Source of the DNA: Neisseria subflava
GTDB taxonomy: Bacteria; Pseudomonadota; Gammaproteobacteria; Burkholderiales; Neisseriaceae
DNA: 64,000 nt
Assembly (NCBI RefSeq): GCF_005221305.1
Contig: NZ_CP039887.1
Coordinates: 1,736,001-1,800,000 of the forward strand
Direction of reading: 5' to 3'
Below, one piece after another: positions 52,795-60,717 of the stretch (the stretch's first letter is position 1; each line of letters starts with the position of its first letter). The translations under genes and the position numbers were made by a program. A model generated the notes under the pieces. That model made no database searches and was not told the origin of the DNA. It was given only the letters and a program-made list of their open reading frames with translations.

Positions 52795-53334
52795 TTATCC
52801 TTTAAACGGAAACTTGAACAGTGACAACAAAGCTTTCGCTTCTTCATCAGTTTTTGCAGTAGTTGTAATAGTAATATTCAAACCACGCAAAGCATCGATT
52901 TTATCGTATTCAATTTCCGGGAAAATAATTTGCTCACGAACGCCCATATTGTAATTGCCACGACCATCAAATGATTTACCGCTTACACCACGGAAGTCAC
53001 GTACACGAGGCAACGCAATAGTAATCAAACGATCCAAGAATTCAAACATTTGATCACGACGCAATGTTACTTTGCAACCAACTGGATAGTTATCACGGAT
53101 TTTAAAACCTGCGATAGATTTACGAGCAACAGTAACAACTGGTTTTTGACCAGCAATTTTCTCTAAATCAGAAACAGCGTGTTCCATAACTTTTTTATCA
53201 GCAACAGCTTCACCCACACCCATATTCAAGGTGATTTTTTCAATACGTGGAACTTCCATTACTGATTTGTAACCAAATTGTTTAACCAATTCAGGAACAA
53301 CTGTATCTTTATAAAACTCTCTCAAACGAGCCAT
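52795..53334 (-). CDS. rplE: Large subunit ribosomal protein L5
   Basis: 179 residues, MARLREFYKDTVVPEL start and KITLNMGVGEAV. 5S rRNA-binding protein of the central protuberance. Confidence 0.97.
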   Translation of the reverse strand: MARLREFYKDTVVPELVKQFGYKSVMEVPRIEKITLNMGVGEAVADKKVMEHAVSDLEKIAGQKPVVTVARKSIAGFKIRDNYPVGCKVTLRRDQMFEFLDRLITIALPRVRDFRGVSGKSFDGRGNYNMGVREQIIFPEIEYDKIDALRGLNITITTTAKTDEEAKALLSLFKFPFKG

Positions 53335-53343
53335 GTTATCTCC

Positions 53344-53667
53344 TTATGCTCCAATGATAGAGCCATTTGATTTGAAGAAACGAACGCGTTTAACTTTGCC
53401 TTCATTTTCAATCAGCTTAATACCAACACGGTCTGCTTTATTAGTTTCCGGATTCAGGATTGCAATATTAGAAATATCCAAAGGCATTTCTTTAGTAATA
53501 ATGCCACCCTCAATACCACGCATTGGATTAGGTTTTTGATGGCGCTTCACAACATTAACCCCCTCAACAACAACTTTATCACCCAACACTCGAACTACTT
53601 GACCTTGCTTACCTTTATCTTTACCGGTAATCACTACAACCTGATCGCCTTTAATGATTTTATTCAT
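53344..53667 (-). CDS. rplX: Large subunit ribosomal protein L24
   Basis: 107 residues with the KOW segment IKGDQVVVITGKDKGKQG. Initiator of 50S assembly. Eleven bases separate it from rplN. Confidence 0.97.
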   Translation of the reverse strand: MNKIIKGDQVVVITGKDKGKQGQVVRVLGDKVVVEGVNVVKRHQKPNPMRGIEGGIITKEMPLDISNIAILNPETNKADRVGIKLIENEGKVKRVRFFKSNGSIIGA

Positions 53668-53678
53668 CGCGCTATTCC

Positions 53679-54047
53679 TTATAATACTTCAGGCGCCAAT
53701 GAAACGATTTTCATAAATCGCTCAGTACGCAATTCACGGGTTACCGGACCAAAAATACGGGTACCCAGAGGTTCAAGTTTATTATTCAACAACACAGCAG
53801 CATTGTTATCGAATTTAATTAACGCACCATCAGGACGACGTACACCCTTAGCAGTACGAACAACTACCGCATTGTATACATCACCTTTTTTGACACGACC
53901 ACGTGGGGCTGCATCTTTAACTGCAACTTTAATAATGTCGCCAACAGAAGCGTAGCGACGCTTAGATCCGCCCAATACTTTGATGCACATTACGCGACGC
54001 GCACCAGAGTTATCAGCCACATCTAAGATGGTCTGCATTTGAATCAT
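53679..54047 (-). CDS. rplN: Large subunit ribosomal protein L14
   Basis: 122 residues, MIQMQTILDVADNSGARR signature. It is the target of RsfS, which is also encoded here at 14.6 kb. An unusual 227-base structured gap precedes it. Confidence 0.97.
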   Translation of the reverse strand: MIQMQTILDVADNSGARRVMCIKVLGGSKRRYASVGDIIKVAVKDAAPRGRVKKGDVYNAVVVRTAKGVRRPDGALIKFDNNAAVLLNNKLEPLGTRIFGPVTRELRTERFMKIVSLAPEVL

Positions 54048-54274
54048 ATTAGTACCTTTAAATTAACCAACTTAATTTACCACTTTCATATAACTCGCAC
54101 CTTACTTTAAGCTGCTTATTAAATGAAACCATCACGGTTCTAGTAAACCAGTCTTGGATCCCGAAGGGAGAGAAACTTCCATAAGAAGCTGGAAGATAAG
54201 AAACGAAGTTTACACGCAAATTAACTTTGCTGCAAGACTTCGTTTCTTATTAAGCTACATTACTGTGTTTTAAA
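54048..54274 (-). other. Structured intercistronic gap between rpsQ and rplN
   Basis: Most gaps in this operon are under 30 bases; this one is 227. It contains a perfect 14-bp stem (54196-54209 with 54237-54250), nested GCAAA/TTTGC, then CTTCC/GGAAG (54176-54195) and GAAACC/GGTTC (54125-54140) hairpins. No T-run follows the big stem. No long open frame. It could be an RNase III processing site, an attenuator or a leader of the spc group. Confidence 0.6.
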
Positions 54275-54538
54275 TCAAACAGTACGGGCTTTCTCAACCA
54301 ATTCTTTTACAACCCAAGACTTGGTTTTTGACAAAGGACGAGATTCCTCGATTACCACTACATCACCAATGCCATATTGATTGTTTTCATCATGAGCATG
54401 GATTTTAGTTGATAAACGAATAATTTTACCGTACAGAGGATGTTTAACTTTACGTTCAACCAATACTGTAACAGTTTTGTCCATTTTGTCGCTTACCACT
54501 TTGCCTTGCAAAGTACGAACATTTTTAGCTTCGCTCAT
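54275..54538 (-). CDS. rpsQ: Small subunit ribosomal protein S17
   Basis: 87 residues, RTLQGKVVSDKMDKTVTV start and VVIEESRPLSKTKSW. Early-binding 16S protein. One base of its start overlaps the rpmC stop. Confidence 0.97.
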   Translation of the reverse strand: MSEAKNVRTLQGKVVSDKMDKTVTVLVERKVKHPLYGKIIRLSTKIHAHDENNQYGIGDVVVIEESRPLSKTKSWVVKELVEKARTV

Positions 54539-54729
54539 TACTTAGCACCTTTTTCAGTTAAAATGGTTTTAATACGAGCAATATCGCGACGTACACGTTT
54601 CAACTCGCTAGATTTACCCAACTGACCGGTTGCATTTTGCATGCGTAAGCCAAACTGAGCTTTCAACAAGTCCAACAAATCAGAGTTTAATTGCTCAATG
54701 GATTTGTCTTTCAATTCATTTGCTTTCAT
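54538..54729 (-). CDS. rpmC: Large subunit ribosomal protein L29
   Basis: 63 residues, MKANELKDKSIEQLNSDL and the helical hairpin typical of L29. Lies at the peptide exit site. Start and stop overlap both neighbours by one base. Confidence 0.96.
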   Translation of the reverse strand: MKANELKDKSIEQLNSDLLDLLKAQFGLRMQNATGQLGKSSELKRVRRDIARIKTILTEKGAK

Positions 54730-55145
54730 TATTGACCCACCTGTCTTACTACAAAGGTTGTAGGAATAGGCAATTTGGCAGCGGCCAATTCAAATGCTTC
54801 ACGAGCCAAAGACTCAGGAACACCGTCCATTTCGTACAATACTTTGCCTGGTTTAACTTCAGCAATGTAATATTCCACATTACCTTTACCGCCACCCATA
54901 CGAACTTGGATAGGTTTCTCAGTAATTGGTTTATCAGGGAATACACGAATCCAAATACGACCACCACGTTTAATATGGCGAGTCATAGTACGACGAGCAG
55001 CTTCGATTTGACGGGCAGTCAAACGACCACGGCCTACGGCTTTCAAACCGAACTCACCGAAACTTACTTTGTTACCGCGAGTAGCAATACCGGTGTTACG
55101 ACCTTTTTGTTGCTTGCGATATTTCAGTCTAGTTGGCTGCAGCAT
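54729..55145 (-). CDS. rplP: Large subunit ribosomal protein L16
   Basis: 138 residues from the MLQPTRLKYRKQQKGRN start, which fits the family exactly; a longer frame to 55178 would add 11 non-homologous residues. Overlaps the end of rpsC by 17 bases. Confidence 0.97.
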   Translation of the reverse strand: MLQPTRLKYRKQQKGRNTGIATRGNKVSFGEFGLKAVGRGRLTARQIEAARRTMTRHIKRGGRIWIRVFPDKPITEKPIQVRMGGGKGNVEYYIAEVKPGKVLYEMDGVPESLAREAFELAAAKLPIPTTFVVRQVGQ

Positions 55146-55821
55146 TACGTCCACCTGCCTTTCTTTGTTTCTTCTCATGCTCAGGTTTAGAAGATTTAAT
55201 ATTACCTTCTGTATAAACCCAAACTTTCAGACCCAGTACACCATAAGTAGTGTGTGCTTCGCTAGTTGCATAATCTACGTTCGCACGCAAAGTATGTAAA
55301 GGTACACGACCTTCACGGTACCATTCACTACGAGCGATATCAGCACCATTCAGACGGCCTGAAGTCATGATCTTGATGCCTTTAGCACCAGAACGCATTG
55401 CATTTTGCATTGCACGTTTCATAGCACGACGGAATTGAACACGTTTTTCAAGCTGCTGGGCAATACCATCAGCAATGATTTGCGCATCCAATTCAGGACG
55501 ACGAATCTCTTCAATATTTACATGAACAGGCACACCCATCAGAGCTTGCAAGTCACGTTTCAAAATTTCGATATCCTCGCCTTTTTTACCAATAACCACA
55601 CCTGGACGAGCAGAGTGAATGGTAATACGTGCAGATTTAGCAGGACGCTCGATTACTACGCGACCAACTGAAGCATTGGCCAGTTTTTTACGCAAGTAAT
55701 TACGAACATCAATATCTTGTTTCAAAACAGTAGAAAAGTCGGTGCTTTTAGCAAACCATTTTGAAGCCCAGTCTTTAGTTACCGCCAGGCGAAAGCCTGT
55801 AGGGTTAATCTTTTGTCCCAT
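55129..55821 (-). CDS. rpsC: Small subunit ribosomal protein S3
   Basis: 230 residues: MGQKINPTGFRLAVTKDWAS start, KH domain (RPGVVIGKKGEDIEILKRDL) and C-terminal domain. mRNA entry-site protein with helicase role. A reverse DUS is read within it near 55355. Confidence 0.97.
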   Translation of the reverse strand: MGQKINPTGFRLAVTKDWASKWFAKSTDFSTVLKQDIDVRNYLRKKLANASVGRVVIERPAKSARITIHSARPGVVIGKKGEDIEILKRDLQALMGVPVHVNIEEIRRPELDAQIIADGIAQQLEKRVQFRRAMKRAMQNAMRSGAKGIKIMTSGRLNGADIARSEWYREGRVPLHTLRANVDYATSEAHTTYGVLGLKVWVYTEGNIKSSKPEHEKKQRKAGGRNAAAN

Positions 55822-55830
55822 AGCTTTTCC

Positions 55831-56160
55831 TTAGTTGCCCACTGTCACGTTAATATGACAAGTTTGTTTCTCGATGCGGTTACCGCGACCTTTGGCACGA
55901 GCTTGGAAACGTTTCAAGCTTGGGCCTTTGTCAACAAAGATAGTTACCACTTTCAGTTCGTCAATGTCAGCACCATTATTGTGCTCGGCATTGGCGATTG
56001 CTGATTCCAACACTTTTTTAATCAGCTCAGCACCTTTTTTAGGGCTGAATGCCAAGATATTCAAAGCTTGGGCAACGTCTTTACCACGAATCAAATCAGC
56101 TACCAAACGAGCTTTTTGAGCTGAAATACGGGCGTTTTTATGTTGTGCACTTACTCTCAT
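55831..56160 (-). CDS. rplV: Large subunit ribosomal protein L22
   Basis: 109 residues, RISAQKARLVADLIRGKDV and the C-terminal GRGNRIEKQTCHINVTV loop that lines the exit tunnel. Confidence 0.97.
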   Translation of the reverse strand: MRVSAQHKNARISAQKARLVADLIRGKDVAQALNILAFSPKKGAELIKKVLESAIANAEHNNGADIDELKVVTIFVDKGPSLKRFQARAKGRGNRIEKQTCHINVTVGN

Positions 56161-56168
56161 GATTCACC

Positions 56169-56447
56169 TTATTTCTTTTTAGCCTTTTTATCAGCCAAGT
56201 GGCCTTTAAAGGTACGGGTCAATGAGAACTCACCTAATTTATGACCAACCATGTTGTCGCTGATGAACACAGGCACGTGAGTGCGACCGTTGTGAACAGC
56301 GATAGTCAGACCGATGAAATCAGGCAAAATGGTAGAACGACGTGACCAAGTTTTAATTGGGCGTTTGTCGTTGCTTGCACGAGCAGCATCTACTTTTTTC
56401 AGCAAATGCAGGTCTACATATGGGCCTTTTTTTAATGAACGAGCCAT
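56169..56447 (-). CDS. rpsS: Small subunit ribosomal protein S19
   Basis: 92 residues, [19 protein letters not shown] start and [19 protein letters not shown]. Head protein of the 30S subunit. Confidence 0.97.
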
Positions 56448-56452
56448 ACTAA

Positions 56453-57286
56453 TTAACCTTTATTTGAGTAACGACGACGAACAATCATGTTATCCGTGCG
56501 TTTGTTATTACGAGTGCGGTAGCCCTTAGCAGGAGTACCCCATGGGCTAACCGGTTCGCGAGCCTCACCAGTACGGCCTTCACCACCACCATGTGGGTGA
56601 TCAACAGGGTTCATTACAACACCACGAACGGTCGGACGAATACCACGCCAGCGGTTAGCACCAGCTTTACCGATTTTTTTCAGGCTTTGTTCTTCGTTAC
56701 CAACTTCACCGATAGTTGCACGGCAATTTACGCTAATTTTGCGCACTTCACCAGAACGCAAACGAACTTGTGCGTAAGCACCTTCTTTTGCAAGCAATAC
56801 CGCAGAAGCACCAGCAGAACGTGCAATTTGTGCACCTTTACCTGGTTTCATTTCGATACAGTGAATAGTTGTACCAACAGGAATATTGCGGATCGGCAGA
56901 GTGTTACCTACTTTGATAGCAGCTTCAGCACCGGAAACCAATACTGCACCGGCTTGAATACCACGTGGAGCAATGATGTAGCGACGCTCGCCATCTGCAT
57001 AGCACAACAGTGCGATAAATGCAGTACGGTTAGGGTCATATTCGATACGCTCTACTTTTGCAGGGATACCATCTTTGTTACGTTTAAAATCTACGATGCG
57101 GTAATGATGTTTATGGCCACCACCTTTATGACGGGTAGTGATATGACCATTGTTGTTACGACCGGCAGTAGAATTTTTCTTTTCCAGCAGAGGTGCATAA
57201 GGTGCACCTTTGTGCAAACCTTCTGTTACCACGCGAACCATGCCGCGACGGCCTGCAGAGGTCGGCTTCATTTTAACGATTGCCAT
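56453..57286 (-). CDS. rplB: Large subunit ribosomal protein L2
   Basis: 277 residues with [20 protein letters not shown] and the conserved C-terminal [14 protein letters not shown] motif near the peptidyl transferase centre. Confidence 0.98.
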
Positions 57287-57291
57287 TTTGT

Positions 57292-57612
57292 TTATTCCTT
57301 ATCTGCAGCTGCAGCAGCGGCTTCCAAATCCAACTCTTGACCGGCAGCCAGACTCACATAAGCCTTTTTAACATCGCTGCGACGACCTAAAGTGCGACCA
57401 AAACGTTTAACTTTACCTTTAATGGTAACAGTAGTAACGTCTGCAACTTGAACTCCGAACAGCAGCTCAACAGCCGCTTTAATTTCAGGTTTGGTTGCAT
57501 TTGCCAAAACTTTAAACGTCATTTGGTTACGTTTTTCAGCCAATACGTTGCTTTTCTCAGAAACGATAGGTGCCAAGATTACTTGAGTCAAACGTTGTTG
57601 ATTCATACCCAT
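57292..57612 (-). CDS. rplW: Large subunit ribosomal protein L23
   Basis: 106 residues. Exit-site protein that docks trigger factor and SRP. The C-terminal tail is alanine-rich (EAAAAAADKE), longer than in E. coli. Two methionines (57612, 57606) are possible starts; GAGGAG is better spaced for the second, but the longer form is the one usually annotated. Overlaps rplD. Confidence 0.93.
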   Translation of the reverse strand: MGMNQQRLTQVILAPIVSEKSNVLAEKRNQMTFKVLANATKPEIKAAVELLFGVQVADVTTVTIKGKVKRFGRTLGRRSDVKKAYVSLAAGQELDLEAAAAAADKE

Positions 57613-58223
57613 TGCTCCTCTAATTGTGCAACTGCATCTTTAGTGATAACGACTTTTTTGTAACGCAGCAAGCTGTAAGGATCAACTTGTTGAGCTTCCA
57701 AAACCAATACGTTAGGCAAGTTGCGTGAAGCCAAGTAAACATTCTCGTCGAGCTGTTTAGTTACAAACAGAACTTGCTCCAAACCCAAATTTTTCACTTG
57801 TTCAGCAAAAACTTTAGTTTTAGGAGTTTCAGCAGTCAATGCTTCGATTGCAAACAAACGTTCATCACGAGCCAATTGGGACAAAATAGTCGCCATACCG
57901 GCACGGTACATTTTACGGTTCACTTTTTGAGTGAAGTTTTCATCAGGTTTGTTTGGGAATGCACGACCACCTTTACGCCACAGCGGAGAAGAAGTCATAC
58001 CGGAACGAGCACGACCGGTACCTTTTTGGCGCCATGGTTTTTTAGTAGAGTGGTTTACTTCGGCACGAGTTTTTTGAGCACGATTACCAGAACGGGCATT
58101 TGCCAAGTAAGCAGTAACCAGTTGGTGAACCAGAGCTTCATTGTATTCACGAGCAAACAAAGCATCAGAAACAGCCAAGCTGCCAGATACTTGTCCTTTA
58201 GCGTCAATTACTTTCAATTCCAT
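57603..58223 (-). CDS. rplD: Large subunit ribosomal protein L4
   Basis: 206 residues with KPWRQKGTGRARSGMTSSPLWRKGG, the tunnel loop. In E. coli it autoregulates the S10 operon, but here rpsJ is outside this transcript, so that leader is absent. The start overlaps the rplC stop (TAATG). Confidence 0.97.
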   Translation of the reverse strand: MELKVIDAKGQVSGSLAVSDALFAREYNEALVHQLVTAYLANARSGNRAQKTRAEVNHSTKKPWRQKGTGRARSGMTSSPLWRKGGRAFPNKPDENFTQKVNRKMYRAGMATILSQLARDERLFAIEALTAETPKTKVFAEQVKNLGLEQVLFVTKQLDENVYLASRNLPNVLVLEAQQVDPYSLLRYKKVVITKDAVAQLEEQWV

Positions 58224-58867
58224 TACGCACCTACTTTCACGCTAGGACGAACCACGACGTCGCTGTTAACCGAACCCGGAACAGCACCTTTAACCAACAA
58301 GAGTTGGCGTTCAGCATCAACACGCACAACTTCCAATTTTTGAACAGTTGCTTTAGTGTTACCGTATTGACCTGCCATACGTTTACCAGGGAACACGCGA
58401 CCAGGGTCTTGTGCCATACCGATAGAACCAGGAACACGGTGAGAACGGGAGTTACCGTGGGAAGTACGTTGAGCACCGAAGTTATGACGTTTGATCGTAC
58501 CAGAGAAACCTTTACCTTTAGAGGTGCCGGTTACATCTACCAATTGACCAACTTCAAACATAGAAACGGTAATTTCATCACCGGCTTTCAATTCAGCCAG
58601 TTTTTCTTCAGTCAAAGCAAATTCAACCAAACCACGACCAGCTTCAACACCTGCTTTAGCAAAGTGACCAGCTTCAGTTTTGTTGACACGATTAGCTTTT
58701 TTCTGACCAAAGGTAACTTGTACAGCAGTGTAGCCGTCAGTATCTTTGGATTTCACTTGTGTAACGCGGTTGGCAGACATATCCAAAACAGTTACCGGAA
58801 CAGAAACACCCTGTTCATCGAACACGCGAGTCATACCAACTTTGCGTCCAACCAGACCTAAAGCCAT
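58223..58867 (-). CDS. rplC: Large subunit ribosomal protein L3
   Basis: 214 residues, LGLVGRKVGMTRVFDEQG start and FSGTIKRHNFGAQRTSHGNS. It is the first gene behind the promoter at 58957-58986; AAAAGGAAAATAATC is its ribosome binding site. Confidence 0.97.
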   Translation of the reverse strand: MALGLVGRKVGMTRVFDEQGVSVPVTVLDMSANRVTQVKSKDTDGYTAVQVTFGQKKANRVNKTEAGHFAKAGVEAGRGLVEFALTEEKLAELKAGDEITVSMFEVGQLVDVTGTSKGKGFSGTIKRHNFGAQRTSHGNSRSHRVPGSIGMAQDPGRVFPGKRMAGQYGNTKATVQKLEVVRVDAERQLLLVKGAVPGSVNSDVVVRPSVKVGA

Positions 58868-58956
58868 GATTATTTTCCTTTTAAGTAAAGGGGCGGGCTA
58901 CGATTGGCCTGCCTTTCAGACAAAGTTAAACTTGATACGGATGTACCAAGTCCGCC

Positions 58957-58986
58957 ATTATAATTGACAAATCAAAGAAATATCAA
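58957..58986 (-). promoter_or_regulatory. Promoter of the rplC-to-rpsQ transcript
   Basis: On the minus strand TTGATA (58981-58986) and a perfect TATAAT (58957-58962) are 18 bases apart. The leader to rplC is about 80 bases long. Confidence 0.8.
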
Positions 58987-59082
58987 CAAAAATTTCAATT
59001 TAACTTCTTAAACCCATCATTTTTTTCGGATGAAGTGTTACCAAATATCTGAAAATTTTCAGACGGCCTAAGAATTCTATAA

Positions 59083-59112
59083 AAAACCGAACAGCTAAGC
59101 TGTTCGGTTTTT
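59083..59112 (-). terminator. Terminator after rpsJ
   Basis: AACCGAACAGC/GCTGTTCGGTT stem followed by TTTTTT on the minus strand, 7 bases after rpsJ. A single reverse DUS lies at 59059-59069. Confidence 0.9.
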
Positions 59113-59118
59113 CAGTTC

Positions 59119-59430
59119 TTATTGAACTTTAATTTCTACATCTACACCTGCTGGAAGATCCAGTTTCATCAGTGCATCAGTAGTTTTGTCAGTCCAGTCC
59201 ACGATGTCCATCAGACGCAAGTGGGTACGGATTTCCAATTGTTCACGAGAAGTTTTGTTCACGTGAGGAGAACGCAAGATGTTGAAACGTTCGATTTTAG
59301 TTGGTAAAGGAATTGGACCTTTAACAACAGCGCCAGTACGTTTGGCAGTTTCAACGATTTCTTGTGCGGAACGGTCAATCAGACTGTAATCATAAGCTTT
59401 CAGGCGGATACGGATTTTTTGGTTTGCCAT
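59119..59430 (-). CDS. rpsJ: Small subunit ribosomal protein S10
   Basis: 103 residues, QKIRIRLKAYDYSLIDRSAQEIVETAKRTGA start. Also acts with NusB in antitermination. Here it is the last gene of the str transcript, 17 bases after tuf, and is cut off from rplC by a terminator and a new promoter. Confidence 0.97.
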   Translation of the reverse strand: MANQKIRIRLKAYDYSLIDRSAQEIVETAKRTGAVVKGPIPLPTKIERFNILRSPHVNKTSREQLEIRTHLRLMDIVDWTDKTTDALMKLDLPAGVDVEIKVQ

Positions 59431-59447
59431 TTATCAATATCCCTCAA

Positions 59448-60632
59448 TTAAGCGATTACAGAAGAAACCACACCCGCACCTACGGTACGACCACCTTCGC
59501 GAATTGCAAAGCGTAGACCTTCTTCCATAGCGATAGGCGCAATCAGTTCTACAGTAATGGTTACGTTCTCACCTGGCATTACCATTTCTACGCCTTCTTC
59601 CAAAGTAACTGCACCAGTTACGTCAGTAGTACGGAAGTAGAATTGTGGACGGTAGTTAGCGAAGAATGGAGTGTGACGACCACCCTCTTCTTTGCTCAAT
59701 ACGTATACTTCTGCTTTGAATTTGGTGTGAGGAGTGATAGTACCTGGTTTAGCCAATACTTGACCACGCTCTACGTCTTCACGTTTAGTACCACGCAGCA
59801 ATACGCCTACGTTGTCACCTGCTTGACCTTCGTCCAGCAGTTTGCGGAACATTTCAACACCGGTACAAGTGGTTTTTTGGGTGTCTTTCAGACCTACGAT
59901 TTCGATCTCGTCACCAACGTGGATGATACCGCGCTCTACACGACCGGTTACTACCGTACCACGGCCAGAGATAGAGAATACGTCTTCGATAGGCAACAAG
60001 AAAGGTTTGTCCACTGCACGCTCAGGTGTTGGGATGTAGCTGTCCAAGGCAGCAGCCAATTCGAAGATTTTTTCTTCGTAAGCAGCATCACCTTCCAAAG
60101 CTTTCAGTGCAGAACCTTGTACGATTGGGCAGTCGTCGCCTGGGAAGTCGTAGCTTGACAACAAGTCACGGATTTCCATTTCAACCAGTTCCAACAGCTC
60201 GGCATCGTCAACCATGTCGCATTTGTTCATGAATACGATGATGTAAGGTACACCTACTTGGCGAGCCAACAGGATGTGTTCGCGAGTTTGTGGCATAGGA
60301 CCATCAGCTGCGGAACATACCAAGATCGCGCCGTCCATTTGGGCAGCACCGGTAATCATGTTTTTAACGTAGTCGGCGTGGCCCGGGCAGTCTACGTGTG
60401 CGTAGTGACGGGTTTCAGTTTCGTATTCTACGTGTGAGGTATTAATGGTAATACCACGAGCTTTTTCTTCAGGAGCGTTGTCGATTTGGTCGTAAGCTTT
60501 TGCAGCGCCACCGAATTTTTTAGCCAAAATAGTAGTCAAAGCAGCAGTCAGAGTGGTTTTACCATGGTCAACGTGACCGATGGTGCCAACGTTTACGTGC
60601 GGTTTGCTACGTTCAAATTTTTCCTTAGCCAT
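59448..60632 (-). CDS. tuf: Elongation factor Tu
   Basis: 394 residues. GTPase delivering aminoacyl-tRNA: GHVDHGKT at 19-26, DCPGHADYVKNM and NKCD motifs. A second tuf copy is common in Neisseria but is not in this window. Confidence 0.98.
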   Translation of the reverse strand: MAKEKFERSKPHVNVGTIGHVDHGKTTLTAALTTILAKKFGGAAKAYDQIDNAPEEKARGITINTSHVEYETETRHYAHVDCPGHADYVKNMITGAAQMDGAILVCSAADGPMPQTREHILLARQVGVPYIIVFMNKCDMVDDAELLELVEMEIRDLLSSYDFPGDDCPIVQGSALKALEGDAAYEEKIFELAAALDSYIPTPERAVDKPFLLPIEDVFSISGRGTVVTGRVERGIIHVGDEIEIVGLKDTQKTTCTGVEMFRKLLDEGQAGDNVGVLLRGTKREDVERGQVLAKPGTITPHTKFKAEVYVLSKEEGGRHTPFFANYRPQFYFRTTDVTGAVTLEEGVEMVMPGENVTITVELIAPIAMEEGLRFAIREGGRTVGAGVVSSVIA

Positions 60633-60672
60633 GAGCTAATTCCTTTACATATAAAGATCGATTAAAGAACAA

Positions 60673-60714
60673 TGGCCGTCTGAAAATTTATTTTCAGTTT
60701 CAGACGGCCTTTTC
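60673..60714 (-). terminator. DUS-pair hairpin between fusA and tuf
   Basis: Inverted GGCCGTCTGAAA arms in the 85-base gap, followed on the minus strand only by ATTGTTCTTT. It may partly attenuate or stabilise the transcript; tuf may also have its own promoter. Confidence 0.55.
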
Positions 60715-60717
60715 TGA

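Noticed and set aside
54120..54185. A 16-codon open frame in the rpsQ-rplN gap as a possible leader peptide
   Set aside because: No ribosome binding site and no run of regulatory codons; it overlaps the hairpins by chance.
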